In this document: piece after piece, positions 36,423 through 49,800 of the stretch
How positions within the stretch are numbered: position 1 is the stretch's first letter
Layout: every line of letters starts with the position of its first letter
Source of the DNA: Porites lutea
Lineage: Eukaryota > Cnidaria > Anthozoa > Scleractinia > Poritidae
Assembly: GCF_958299795.1 (NCBI RefSeq)
Contig: NC_133203.1
Span: 3,553,221-3,617,220, forward strand
Direction of reading: 5' to 3'
Length of the DNA: 64,000 bases
Made by a program: the position numbers and the translations under genes
The notes under the pieces: model-generated
What the model saw: the letters and a program-made list of their open reading frames with translations, nothing else
The model's database searches: none
What the model was told of the DNA's origin: nothing

Positions 36423-39400
36423 TCACCATTCAGCATCACTTAACCTGCAAGGGCAACTGCACAGAACCTTTCCCAGGTACTCCCATTCACCTTTCAGGGG
36501 AGGGGATGGGCCCTCGATAATCGGTCTACAAGTGTCTCTATCCCCCCTGACTGTCTTATGGACCACTGCGGTTCTCTTTGCACCCTGCTCTTGTTTATGC
36601 TTTGTAGGAGGCCTCCAAGGGCCTGATCTTCCGAAGAGGGTAGGAAGACGAAGATGAAAAATATCGTGGTGCGTGGTCGGAGAGAAATGGGATTGGTAAA
36701 AACGTGAATGGGGCATAAACCAGTCTCCTTTTCTATGAGCTTGTTGGCTCCATGGGATCCAGTGTTTTTCTCTGCTGTCTTCATCATCGTCATCGTCATC
36801 ACTATCATCATCATCATTATCATCATCCCCCTCTTCATGGGGAATGAAAATGTTGTGTTGATAATCCCAGTAGCCTTCTCCACTATGATCTTTATGAGCC
36901 ATCACCACGAAGGGATTAGAATGACGATGGACGCCCCAAAAATGACGCCTGTGTGTAGGGAATGCATTATTAAGGAGTCCAAGGTAATTAGGGACTCCAG
37001 AAGTGAAAGGGAACCCATAATGATGCATTCTCCGGTGATGAGGGTGACGACGTCCCCATCTGCCACGCTCCTCGTCTTCTGGCAGTGAGGTAAATTCATC
37101 TGGTCCTATCAAAGGTGACCGCTGACGTGAACCCATTTGAGAAGACGCTTCGTCAGTGTCCAAGAGAGTACTGCTCGGTGATGTCATACCTGTCAGCATT
37201 TTTTGAATGTCTTTACTTTCCGAATACATTTCCTTATTTATCGTTGCTTTTACTTGATCGTTGAGGACATTCATCACCTGGTCCAGCTGTAAAGAGGGTC
37301 CACCAGACGTTTGGCCACCACCGAAGTATCCTACATTTTGTCCACTTAAGGACATGGGAATATTTGGAAAACTTTGTTTCTTTTGGCACGTCAAAATTGT
37401 CACCGTTGTCTTTCTTTCTTTAGGGTCAGCATGACAGTCTAGTTGTTGTTTGTTGCCGCCAGCGGTTTGCATAGAATCTCCCCCTGATTTGCCTGTGCCA
37501 AGCGGAATTACTTTACCACCAACCGATAAAGACGAGCCAAATTTCTGTGATGGGTCTAAAATAATATTTAAGGTAGGAACATCTTGAGATTGCCCCGCCA
37601 CAGCCTTCTCAATACCCTCCAAATAATTTTCTCCAGCTATGAGAGGATTTTCCTTTTCTTCTCGCTGCTCCTCCTGTATGTTAGGTCGAGAAACTTCTTC
37701 GATTTGAAGACCATCGACTCCACCTTCAAGATCCTGGCCAATCTTGACAAAATGATGTCCTGCCTGCTTTAGATAATCTGTGCTTGGAATGTCAACAGGT
37801 TTAGTTTGCCCAGCGTCTGAAGATGAGGCCTTGGAATCCTGATTTTCTCTTTCCACTTGGGTTTGGTCATTGTTTAATTGTCCCTCTATGCCTTCCGAAA
37901 TTTTCAACGCTGAAAGAGCATCTTCCTTAAGAAGTGAAACGGGTCCATTGGTACTGTTTGGTGAAGCTTTGTTTGCAGATGACGAAGACTGAGATGTCAC
38001 GCCTTGAGTTCCATTCGCTAAGCTGTGTGATAACTGATCGGCCTGTGTAAATGAGCTTTGCCCATCCCCTGACGCTTTCGAAAGGCTTTCGTTAGAAGAA
38101 ATGGCACTGTTTTCCGAGAAAGAACCGGAGGTATCTGTTTGTGGTATAAGCAAAGCATCCGCAGAAGGCATAGTGGCTTCATTTGCAGTTGGACCAGAAA
38201 TAATAACGGTAACATGGCCATTTGCATTTGTAACCTTTCTTTTTGCATCATTTACTACGATATGGTAAGTCTCCGGTTCGTTTGAGTTGCTTTTTAGCTT
38301 GTTTATGATAGCGGATGGTTGTGCTCCACTTGAGGGGTGCTGTTGATCTTGATATTCAGATTGCAGTTGTTCATCTTGGCTAATTTTGTTCCCTTCCTTA
38401 GTCGGACTTTGATCAGCACCAGTTTCTTTGGACACAGTAAAGTTATTTTCATCTCCATGTCCTGCACCATTCAGAGCTTTAGTTAGATTTACTTTTTTGC
38501 CCCCTTCGGCTAACAATGATGTGGTGGTATTCGTTCCAAAAACTAAACTCTGATTATTTGAACCCGTTTCCGTTAATGATTCTTGTTCAGCCTGAAAATG
38601 TTCACTGCTTTTGTTGGAAGCATCGGCCTCGTTTGGAAGTTTCACCTCACTGGTTACATTGTCATCTGATTTTGTTTGATTTAATTTGACGATATTTACA
38701 AGACCTTGATATACTGGCTTTCCTGCCTCATCTTGGATGAGAACGCTTGTTGAAGCTGGTTCTTGACCAGTGTCATTCATTTCTTTATTACCTGGGATGC
38801 TATTCTGGAAAGACAAATAATCTTCTCCCTGATTGGATTCCATAGAAGTCAAGGCGTTTTGTAGCGCTTTATATCCTTTGGTTGTACCATCTTTATCCTT
38901 TTCACTCCCCGAATTAAGAAGACTAGAAACGTAACTATTAACGTTGTACTGGGGATCTTCTGAGGTCGCATCGTGGCGCGGAAAGCCGTTAGCATCAGCT
39001 GCACCCTGGCCACCGACCCATAGTAAATGGTTGCCAAAATTTATGACTTGACGTTCAGTCGCTGTACGGTGATTATTCTTGTGTTTTCTGTGATGGTCGC
39101 GCGATGAGTGGGCAACTTTGCTTCGCTTGTACTTGACCCCTTTATGTTCAGTATTAACGGCCTCTTGTGTGCTCTTCTTCGCGAAAGCGTGCGAGTCACT
39201 ACTGGAAATAGCTTCGTTAGCAGAAAAGATGATAGACGAAACCGAAGATTGATTTAGAGCCCGTGCGAGAGTCTCATCTTGCTGCACTTGTTGGGCTTGT
39301 TGCTCCGGCTTGCCATTAAGTAATTCTTGTATTGAGGCATCTTCCAAGAGTTTGTCTGCAAAGGTTCGGCCAGCTGGCCTTTCTTCGCGGGAGGCTTCAT

Positions 39401-42009
39401 CAAAGAGTCCAGCACCGGGACTTACTTTCCTGTTTAGAGGCTCCACCTTTCTTGACACACTATCTAAATTTAATTTTTGCAAACCGTTTTCGTTTTTCTT
39501 CTCAGCATCAGTGACAGTATTATAGATATCGTTGAGCAAGTGACCGGAATAGTTTTGTAAACTGTCCGAAACGTATTCAGATGAAAACGACATTTGTGGC
39601 GCAATGTGGAGGTGATTATCCTGAATAGTTCCTTCTGCTGTTTTCAAACTCGGCATCTGCAAGTCAAAAGATTGCCCTTTCCTTAAAGTTGTGATATTGA
39701 TTGAAAGCGAAGGTGCCTTTTCTTCGTCATCTTGGTTGGTTGCTGTAGTATTCTTCAACGGAAGCAAATCCATGCTTGAGTGATTTGTCTTTAACGAGAG
39801 TCCTGCAAGATTGGATGCAGTTTCATTTGTCATTTTCTCCATACTGCCAGCTACATTGCTGTTTGAGGCATCGTATTGTACAGCTGAAGAATTTACTTGA
39901 TCTACTGCTAAGTTGAAATTAGTGCTATTGCCAGCGTTTTCTTTTATTCCTTGTGAAAAATAAGGCTCCAGTACCGTGTTAATATCACCATCATGGGGGT
40001 TGATCATTGATTTCGTTGCATTTGCCCCAGGTATTTTACTGTCGTTGGAAGGCTTCAAATTTTCGAAATCCGGAGCTGCTACCATCTTAGATGTTTCAAT
40101 ACTCTGAGGAATTTGCGCGATATGTTGCAGCGAACTTAGCCTCGGATCATTTTTTAAGCCTATACCATTTTCGATACTTTTGTTTCCCTGGACTGCTTTG
40201 GATTCTTTCTCGTTGCGGTTTAACTTAGCTGGTATCATTTTTATTTGCGAAGCTGCCCATTTAGCGCTATCTTCTTCATCTGAGACACCTAAGATTCCGT
40301 TTTTATCTCGCATCTGTGATTGTAATTGAGAATCTTTCAGTTCAGTTCCCGTTACGTCTTCGACCATTTTTTGGGTTTTGTTTGTGAGACGATCTGGAGA
40401 ACTTTCATTCATTTCTGCAACTACTCCTTTCTCAACTGTGAGGTTGGAATGTTTCCTCGCTTTTTCGTTTCTCATCAGCCTCCTGCTTAGCAATGCTTTC
40501 GCAAACTTGGCGTTTTTCTGGAGACGAGCTTCAGTGTCTCGAGGTACAACTCTCCATTCATTCGCATCATGTTTATGACGTGTGTGCAAGTCTGTCATTA
40601 CATGAAAAAAAAATTTACAAGAACAACAGTTATTAAAATTTTCCCCGCCTTTCTCTCTTCGCTTAATAATAATAATTTTATTGATTTGTATTGCGCAAAT
40701 ATCAATCCAGGGAAAGAAATTTTCATCTGCGCATAACATTGACTCAACAAAATCCTAAAATCCTAGTACATATTCCAAAAAAAAAAAAAAAAAAAAATTT
40801 ACACATCGTTCCTAAAAATTAGTAAAAATAACAATTTAAAAACAAAAATTAATCTTTAAAATCCTATATACAAATCCTTCTTAATAAAGAGAATAAAAAC
40901 AATAAATTAGCTGGGAAACGCCTTCGCTTCGTTAACAACCAAGGCATACAACCTCTAGTAACTCTTAATAGTACTAAACCTAAAGTAATTCGGGCAAAGT
41001 AGAGATAATTCGATAAAATTGTGAATTTCAATCGATATAGTAAAATAATCAACATCGCAATTCAGGTGGCTGAATCCAGAGATACCGAGTCGTCCGTTCA
41101 GTACTCTTTTAGACAACATTTTAATGTGCTGTTGTCCCTGTCGACTATCATAAAATGCCATAATTATTTATTTAAAAACCAAACTGACAATGGAGTCGTA
41201 GTTTCTAGATTATCCAAGGGAAAGGAAAATTGGTTTCGAATTAACAGAAAGAATTTTAAAAAAATCTTTATCGTTTTTAAAATTACAATGTTTGACAGTG
41301 TAATGGATACGTAACTCAGTTGTTGTGCGAATCAGTTTTAGAGATTTAAGAGAAAGCAAGTTAACGATTTAACAGTATTTTACTATACTATAGGGGAATA
41401 ATTCTAATAACAGATTCGATTATCTTGTAATATAATGTTCTTTTCCTTAATCCAGTGGAGTTTGGCTTCTCCAGTGTCCATAAGAGACACAATAAATTAG
41501 CTGTGAGACACAGAAAAGTGATTTTTTACCTGCTAAGGTTGACAGGGATTCCTTCAATAACAAGACGACAAGCAGACCAAACACAAGGCTGTATACCACT
41601 CTATAACAATAAAACAGTTCCAAGAAATCTTAAAGTTAACAATGGAAGTAAATACTAACTCCGTACGAGTGCAGGATCAAACTATTAAAAGAGAGAGAGC
41701 ATTTTAATGCGAATAAAACTTCATCGAAAGTTATCGCCAGCACCTGCATCAAGAACTAATTAAAACTTGTGTTACATTGTTATTTTACACCCTCTAGAAC
41801 AATTGGCACACGATTTAAAGGCTAAACCACAACAAAGCCAAACTTTAATGTAGAAAGCAAGTCTGTCATAACAACGTAATTGATTGGCAGTTTGTTGAAG
41901 AAATTAGCAACAACAAGATTTCAGAAGTTAAGTGGCTTCACAAAAGCAATAATCTTGCCTCGGAGCAAGTAAAATTAGCTGCTAAAAGCCTGGAGACCAC
42001 TTACCTCAT
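36423..42009 (-). CDS. Large secreted Ser/Asn/Gln-rich protein with Asp block, three exons (1414 aa)
   Basis: I do not recognise this gene. Coding exons on the minus strand are 42005-42009, 41530-41600 and 36423-40591, giving 1415 codons with stop. The first coding exon holds only ATGAG before a perfect GTAAGT donor. The second completes the leader, MRVVYSLVFGLLVVLLLKES, and has no ATG of its own, so the tiny exon is needed. The body is rich in Ser, Asn, Gln, Asp and Lys with many N-glycosylation sequons. There is a basic/His patch near residue 530 (SSRDHHRKHKNNHR), a Cys pair near 1080 (DCHADP and LTCQ), and a His/aromatic region followed by a run of Asp near 1275-1296. The C-terminus has four Cys (DTC, LCSCPC). 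The Asp run and His patches would suit metal or mineral binding, which is inference. Confidence 0.82.
40777..40798. repeat. A-rich homopolymer run
   Basis: About 21 consecutive A on the plus strand, in the intron between the second and third exons of the 1414-aa gene. Confidence 0.8.
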
Positions 42010-42914
42010 TTCGAAGCCATATATTAAATCTTAGGTTAAATTTTCCTTAACGGAGCCAGAAATTTACCAAAAAGTATAGCCAAACTTTGTTCCTTCTGAG
42101 CCGCATTCTATTTCCATGATCTAAACAGTAAAGTGATAAATATTTATTCACTTAGAGGATCAGTGACGTCCGGCCAGCGAGACAAATGACTGGTGTTCCG
42201 TTGTGGGTTAGTCGCTTTTCAAGAGGATCGATGGAGGGTATCTCATTTGCTTTAATTAGTTCTGGTTTGTTATAAACACCAGTCTTTTACTTCCAGCGTG
42301 AATGGTGGAGTCTGGTAAAGGTGATTCAAAAGTTTAAATAAGTCCATGGCTCAGATCAGTGATCATTCAAAAAACCTCTTTTATCAGCAGTACTTTCACA
42401 TGATGTTATTTGGTTTTCAACATTTTACAAATTGAAATTTGGAGATTTTGTCGAGTTTTTACTTAAGCCATTTTCGGGAGTGAGAGGGTTAGAAAATCAC
42501 TAAAGTAGAAAAGACACTACTGCCTTCTTAACACAATATTCACCAAAAGCCAGTAGAAATTACCACCGAGGTGCTGACCGCAGTGAGTTAGAAAACGATG
42601 GCAGATTTTAATGAAAAAGGGAAATACGGTTTAAATAGGAATTCATTTTTTGATATTTTTTGGCTCGTGAAAGAGGGAAAAAAGTGGGGGACAAGCTGCT
42701 GCTTTTGTACTGCTAATGGAAGTTTATCAGAGAGACGGCCTCGTACCCTTGCTGACAACGTGTTAAGAAGCAGAAACATGAAAAGATAGTCGGAATGAAT
42801 GGTGGATTTTGTGTTTCAGAGTGCAAGGAGGCGCGATAATTGTTTGAGCTAGTAGTCGTTCAGAAAGGCTTCTGGATTCCGATCGATACCTTGCAGAATA
42901 TTTTCGAGCGGGAT
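42010..42914. other. 5' flank of the 1414-aa gene
   Basis: This should include the 5' UTR and promoter of the gene starting at 42009. I see no clear TATA box and no other gene. Confidence 0.35.
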
Positions 42915-43345
42915 CTGTCCCCAGGGGAGGGGGTACTCCCTTATAAGGGCTTAATGGGGACGTACGGCCAGCCAGGGTATGTTTTTCTAGATTTTTGTCT
43001 TAAACAGGGTATCGATTTTATCACTTTTTGTCTTAATCAGTGTATCGATTTTATCAATTTTTGTCTTAAACATGGTATCTGCGCGTATGTTCTACGAACT
43101 AAACTACAGCAAAATATTTACAAGCTCCTCGTTACTATGTTGATCAAGCTGTAAAATAGTTTTGTGATTGCCAATGGATTAAATAAGAAAGAGTTTCGAT
43201 ATTTATTATTGTCTTACACAGGGTATGGTTTCGGGTTAAATGTCTTAAACAAGGTATCAAAAATCGGGAATTCTGTGTTAAACAGGGAAGGAAAATCAGC
43301 GATTTTTATCTTAAACAGGGGCCCGGGCCGCACCTCTGCATCTCA
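42915..43345 (+). repeat. Dispersed repeat with GTACTCCCTTATAAGGGC and TTTGTCTTAAACAGGGTAT units
   Basis: It starts with GGGGAGGGGGTACTCCCTTA, then has three to six degenerate copies of a 40-50 bp unit containing TTTGTCTTAAACAGGGTATC and ATCGATTTTATCA. A related edge in reverse orientation lies at 55978-56060. It is a transposon-type repeat without an intact gene. An open frame through the units is a by-product. Confidence 0.65.
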
Positions 43346-43733
43346 CCCACCCTGGTTCTTCCTGGTTATTCCCTTTAGGTGAAGAGACTAAATATCTGTA
43401 GAATATTGGAAAAGTTTGCTGTCTGGACAAGCAGGATACCGTTTGCCAAATTCAGCTAGTTTCAAATCGCTTGTGGTTTGAAGGTGTGTTGATTACGTAC
43501 CATGCACAGCTTGATCACTAAGTTAGCTGTTTCATTTGAACGTTGAAGTTATAGGTCATTGATAGAAAGCGGAACTTGATGTGTGTTATTATGTGAAGTA
43601 TTGCACACGAAAAGAAATTCCAGGGGCCTGGAAGATCAGTAAGGTGCATTCATTTCCTGTTAGGCATTCGCTTATCTTTAGAGTATTTTGGCCTTCCAGT
43701 ACCTCAGTTGCCCGCCCCCTTCATTATAGAAGA

Positions 43734-43923
43734 GGACCTTTGCAGCTAGCCATTCAGGTGGTACATAATTGACACGCTGGAGAGCAAAAGTGGCACTGGG
43801 ACAAGACAAACACAGGAAATTACCATTTAAAATTACGTATGCCTTTTTTGCCTTGTCCAAGTGCGACTTTTGCACTCCAGCAGGGCGGTTTTGTACCACC
43901 TGAATGGCTAGCTGCAAAGGGCC
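43734..43923. mobile_element. MITE with GGACCTTTGCAGCTAGCC ends
   Basis: The left arm GGACCTTTGCAGCTAGCCAT, then TCAGGTGGTAC, is inverted at the right as GTACCACCTGAATGG and CTAGCTGCAAAGGGCC. Inner arms (GAGAGCAAAAGTGGCACT / AGTGCGACTTTTGCACTC) continue the hairpin. It is about 190 bp. Confidence 0.85.
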
Positions 43924-44702
43924 TATTGTCCGACTCCAACATTATAAAACCGTGAGAAGCAAAATGAGGGTAACGGTAACTTTTCTTACACTGGGAAAAT
44001 AGTTAGCCTTTTGTTACCAGAGGTGATAGAGGATTACAATCACTGGTTGATCAGTAAATCTGAATGGCTTTAATTTAAACTGATTTTCGGTCAAAGTGGG
44101 AGAATTACTAAAACATGCAACCAAATTTGTACTTACACCAAGTTATTACTCTTTCACGACATAAAATTCATGGAACAATTGGGGAGCTTAATTCGGTAAA
44201 ATGGTTTTGAATTCAAGTGGCGTCTGAGCTACCCCCGCCCATCGCAAAGCGCAAAGCCTTGTCGTAATTCCGAGAAGTTTTGCTTTAAAATATCTCTTGT
44301 TGATCTTAGTCTGTATGTTCTGTTTGCTTTTACTTATCTCCTTATTAACACATTACTTTCGAAAACAAGGCACCAAATTCAAACACAGGCTAGACAAAAG
44401 TTGCAAAAATGTCCAAGCCAAATTGCACGCTTTTTATTTGCCGCATTTTTTTTTTTTCATGCTGCAGATTCTGGGGGTATATTTGGCTTTCCTAACATTT
44501 GAGTCTTCTTGTTTATTACTCAATTTTTTTTTCAATAAGACAAGAATTCCTCCGGTTAAATCAAAACACTGCTTTATTCACTGTCCCAGACAGTTTACTA
44601 ATGAATAAGAATGAGAAGCTGGCACAATTTACAGGTAGATCAAGGATAACTATACTTTATGCATTATCCTGCAAATCCTCTCGAAATCTGAAACTTCTTA
44701 AG
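43924..44702. other. 3' flank of the 626-aa gene
   Basis: I see no gene. A minus-strand AATAAA at 44573-44578 lies 125 bases past the stop codon at 44703 and is a likely polyadenylation signal. Confidence 0.45.
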
Positions 44703-46713
44703 TCAACTCTTTTTGGTCTTGGTGTTATCTTTTTTATGATTTTGTTGGCTGCTTTTGTTCTTTGTATAGGCACGAGAATTGCCTGTTATCTTTGAGACTT
44801 TCCCTCTTCTAAATGCTAAAGAACGCTCAGAGTTTAGGTCGTTAAAGTTTATGGAATCTTCATCTTTGGCCACAACAGAGGCGATTCCTAATGAATTAGA
44901 GCTTGGTGATAAACGAAGTGTATCACCATAATTACTACCAAGTTCAAGGCCAGACATCCGTGAACTAGTGGGATTTCTTGACCGGAGTCGGGAACGTAGT
45001 TTCATCAGACGCTCGAAATCAGGATTAGCTTGCACGGGGAGATTTCTGCCGCGAGCCATGGAGTCACTGATTTCCTCCATGACCAAGTTGTTGCCAAGAA
45101 GTCGAGGTAGAGGACGTGGATTTGGGTTCTGATGTCTCTCCAGAGGCTCGTTACGCTCTATGAAGTTTTCTTGCCGACTTGTAAAATCTGGCATCTCCTG
45201 TGCACTGTCAGAAAATATCCTTTCTTTTAGAGCTGACGTTCGTCCAAGCATTGATGGTGTCGCAGGCATGTCAAATCCGCCAGCTTTTTCAAGAAGGGAG
45301 CCTTCTCGTGATGCTGTTTCGAGGAAGGAGCTTTGCAGTGGAGAACGTCTCGATGTTGGAGCAATTAATGAGGATGCAGCTAAGGACGACGTTCGAAAAG
45401 GGCGTCTAAAAAGTGAAGACCCACCAACAGGAGAATTACTTAAAAAGGACGCATCCTTTAAAGATGAGCCAGCAAGAGGCTGTCTCCCCATCGGCGCTAT
45501 GACGCCATTATCTAGCATTTGGGCATGAATCGGCTGTTCCATTAAAGGTTCTTGACGAACATTTTGCTCCATCATTGAAGTCCTCGTATTACTTTGTAAC
45601 ATGTTCATGCCAGCAAATGGTGCAACACCTTGAGTAGGTGGAGACATCACGGGATCTCCTTGAACACCAGCGTTTAGTTGAGCAAGATTGTTTCTTCCAT
45701 TTACGTCATCAAATACCTCGTTGGTTTCTCCCTCTCCACGGTCGCTTGCCAGAAGGAGCTCCTGCCTCATTTCATTTAAAACCGAATTCCTGTCGGAACT
45801 TCCCAAAGCTTGTTTTAATATTTGATGAACAAGAGGCGAGCTTCCCTGCGTTGGTATTGGTCCAAATCCATTCAGTGTCTCGCTATTTAACGCATCATTA
45901 AGACTTCCAACATTGGAAGTCGGCGCTTGTCCAAAAAGTGTTGCCTTCAAATTTTTTAACAGTGGAATCATTTTAAGTCCATGTCGATGTTTTCTATGCA
46001 TTAAAAAGGGATTCTCATCCCAGTTGTCAGAGATGCTGTTTACTGAATTGCTTCCAAAAGGTGATCCTGTCGGGTCTTCCATGTTATCCAAAAAGGACAT
46101 ATGATTATTACTTCCACGTTGTAGTTTGCTCATCAGAACGTTTTTTAACCAGGGTAACATTTTTGTTGGCCATATCATAGCTTTCTTTGAAAAGTTCCTA
46201 TCTTTACAGGTTTGGTTGCCCTTTGTCTTGTTGAGGAGGTCGCACAGAAGTTTGTGAATCGCAACTCTTTGTGCCTTTTGATCATGAGAAGTATTCGAGG
46301 GATTTGTTTTATGCTTTGCTATAAGAGTCTTAGTAGTTCCATCGGTCTCATTCAACCTTTTTTCATGTTTATCCGCGGCAGAGCTTTTGGTCAAGTCTAC
46401 TTTATTCTCTTTGTCTTTTGTCTTGTTGTTATTTTCTGGTAAAGATATGTTGCTGTCGATTTCTTGAAAAAAGTGAGTCAGATTACTTGATTTGCTGCGA
46501 CCTTCGTCTCTTTGTTTCGGAATTCCTGTATGAACATAGAAGTGTTTATGTGAGTACACGGAAAAAGATGTTTAAACATGGTATACATACAACTACATTC
46601 GTTTACGACACAAAGTATAAACTTTTTAAAAGTCAAATGTGGTGAAAGCCCTTACCATAAGAAAGCAGGATATAGCTCGAAATGAAGACAAACGATGACA
46701 ACAATAACTTCAT
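44703..46713 (-). CDS. Secreted Ser/Asn/Arg-rich protein, two exons (626 aa)
   Basis: I do not recognise this gene. Minus-strand exons 46656-46713 and 44703-46525 join in phase 1 to 627 codons with stop. Exon 1 is a signal peptide (MKLLLSSFVFISSYILLSY). The mature N-terminus is rich in Lys/Asn with several NLT, NIS, NKT and NTS sequons. A segment with two Cys (KLLCDLLNKTKGNQTCKD) precedes a Trp-containing amphipathic stretch (MIWPTKMLPWLKNVLM). The centre is Ser/Gln/Met-rich. The C-terminal third carries Arg-rich short repeats (RSRLRSRNPTSSRMSG) and ends in a Lys/Asn/Gln tail. There is no known domain. A TATA-like box lies about 120 bp upstream, and an AATAAA 125 bp past the stop. Confidence 0.85.
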
Positions 46714-46832
46714 TATTGTAAATTACTGCAAACCAATAAAAGAAAGGTAATGAAAGTTAGTGAAATAGGTAAAGTTAAGTTATACAACCCGGCTTTTTAG
46801 GTGACTCATTTGCTTTGGGCTGCGGCTATGCG

Positions 46833-46840
46833 ATTTTATA
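46833..46840 (-). promoter_or_regulatory. TATA-like box upstream of the 626-aa gene
   Basis: The minus strand reads GAAAATATAAAATCGC about 120 bp before the ATG at 46713. The string GAAAATATAAA is shared with the gene starting at 30880. Function is inferred. Confidence 0.4.
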
Positions 46841-49800
46841 TTTTCCCGAGGGGGAATAGATCGTTTTCACTGTCACGCAACAAAAAAATAAATTGAAAAC
46901 CGTCCAGTGAAAGAAGCCAAGAAAATGATATGTTATAAAAGACTAATATTTAAACAATTTGTCCGAGTCTCAGGTCTTTTTGGCCCACAGTTTCTGAGTT
47001 ATTTGCCGAAACGTTTCACGCATCTTTGTAGAACTTTGTGTGGAGACGCCATATTGGTGCACAGTTTTGGTGCACCAATATGGCCGCCGAAAATCAACAA
47101 AAACATCTGGAGTTCACTTGTTCCATAAAAGCTCCTTCTTTTCACTCGAGAACTAGTCTACGTGCGCATAAACATATCTTCTAATGCTTGAAATGGTTAT
47201 ACTGCTGAAAATCAAGAGGAGAGACTTTTTTTCAACGAGACAGCATTCCTATTCTGGTGTCACGCACTGTGAAAACTCGGAAGTTCAAATGGCTGTATTT
47301 TCGAAATGAAACATGCTATGGGACTGAAAACTTGTACAAAGATACTTTTTGTTTATCTTCAACCTAGTGTAAATAAGAATTCGTAAAACCTCGCTATTTT
47401 GACATTACAATTTGATGACGTCACTGTGAAAACCATCTATAGGCCATTGCTCAGTTGCCACTTTAGCCTCGTTTTGAAAGTGAGGGTTTTTGGAACTCGC
47501 AAATGGCCTATAGGCAAGGACATTCCGAGTTACGGTAGCCAATCGAAACGCGCGAAAATTGCTATCCACTGATTCGGTGGATTCTAAAATCATTGTAATA
47601 GAGTATGGTCGTAAGGGAAAAAGTTAAGGAAACAGGGCTTTTAAAGTGACTACACACAGTTTTTTTTACGGATACGACGGATACGATCTAGCTTGCTGTT
47701 TGTACACACTGTGGATAAAAAAAAGATGTTATTTTCAGGTCAAAATTCTAAAAGCGAAATAAGTGCCCTCCTTCGAATTTGCTCCCGCCTCTCAACTCAG
47801 AAAATCAAAGGAGCATCTAAGCTATATCGATGTTTACTTAAAAGAGGTTAACTGTGCAGGATAACTAAGGCACTTGTATAGATAGAATAACAAAAAAGGG
47901 TCACCAAAATCGCAAATTAAATGCTATAATAAGTCAATGAAACATTCAAAACTTATGTAAGACTACCTAAGATACAAAACTATAGAGTGACTGATTACAT
48001 CTAAACAAATTTATAGTTTTTTTTTAAGAGGGGAATTTAATGGTTTATAATGATCAAATTAGTTTTTATTCCACTCATTCACTTTCCATTATCTTAGTGT
48101 AACAAGAATCGTCTATGAATCAAGGCTTACCTGCAATTCATTGAAAATACAACTTCCATGAATCATTGGACCCAAAAGGATTGAACGATACACAGCTACA
48201 TGTTCGCTATATCATTTCGATGTAAAGAAAATTTTCGTCGCTGAAAAATATCACTTTATCGCCATGTTTTTTTGCTCCGAACGTACTTGCTGCCCACGAA
48301 ATTGGTGGCAATTGCTTTCGTTTAAATGATGTAAGAAAAACGACATTCTTTATGCATGGGTTGTCTGGCTTCATCATACGCTATTGGTTTTATCTAACAG
48401 CAATATAGATCCAAATATATAGCACTTAAAATACAGCAGTTTCTAAAATCTCTTATTAAATTACGTTTTCATGCTCTAAACTGCCGTAGAAACAGAATTT
48501 GGTTTGGCGACCTTTTTTTTATGTCAAAGGTGCCACAGTTTCTTTATGGTTACTACAAAGTAGCACAACGTGACAGGATTTGAAATAGAAGCCACATCAT
48601 TTCTTTCATATTATTTTTTAGATTTAGAGATGAATCGAGCGTCAGTGCACCGTAAATTAATAAATGAACGTGTCATTTAACAACCTGCTGCCATTTGTAT
48701 GCTTCATTGTCATCAACAAGAGACCGGAGTAAAAGGTGTTTCAAAACGTACCACCTAGAATCTCGTTTTCGAGTCTCAAGACAGCCAATAACATCACTTC
48801 TTAGCTGACAGCTGATCAGTCAAGTCGACATGCCACATCCAGGAATTGACCAATAAGGTAAACACCCATCCCCTAGAGAACAACTGTTTTTACTGTAACT
48901 GTAGCTGTGACTTCCATGTAGATTACAGAAGGGTCCGTCACCCTCATAAACAGCCAGTTTTAAGGGCTCAAGGGTCACCAGTGGACCATTTCGCACATCC
49001 TACTCCTAATGGTAATTTCTCACATGAAATGAGGTATATTTCTTGCCCTTTTTCGTTGGCCACATCCAGGAGCGAAGGTAGCAGTTTTCCAAATTATTGC
49101 ACCGTAGTAGTAATTAAATCATTTAAATATAAAACGGCAGTGGGGACAATTGCAGTTGACTAGAATAGCCCGTAATCCTAATCTCCAGGTTGCTGGTACA
49201 CATGCCCAGCTCGTATGTAGCTAGAATTCGTTTGGACTTCCACTAAGAATGAATAAAACGCACAGAACACAAACTGATCAAACGCGTTTGGACGTTCTAT
49301 CACTCAAGACAGGCAATCACTTCTTCTAGAAGTACTGCAAATGCGTTTTCATCGATCTCGCACGCATTCCCTAACCTTGGGTTATTACTCGTATAAATAT
49401 TCTATATTCTATATTCTACAATGGTCACAGCCCATGTAGTTGGCGACCAATGTGTGTGCATTACGGTTTTCATTTTGGGCTTTCAAACCAGCGAATAGAA
49501 ATAACCAAGAACAAACAGGGAATCTCAGTAAGGGTTTTACGACCTTCTGCTTTTCCTGAGAGTTTACATATACGCATCGCCAAACACGCAAACAGGCAAG
49601 AAGAGAACTACAAGAAACTTTGTAGTCGGCAATCAGCCAACTTAAACATTGATATAAGCATGACAAGCAAAGTGAGAAGAATTCTAGAGTCAATACTTAC
49701 AAGGCAAAAGGGCTTTCCTCACAATGGCCATACAGCAATTAAACATTTTTATTAGCAATACTCCTGTTTTTTAATTACCAAATCATTAGGGTTGTTTTTA

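Noticed and set aside
42840-43154. Open frame with LDFCLKQGIDFITF repeats
   Set aside because: It runs through a dispersed repeat with degenerate 40-50 bp units and lacks any gene context.
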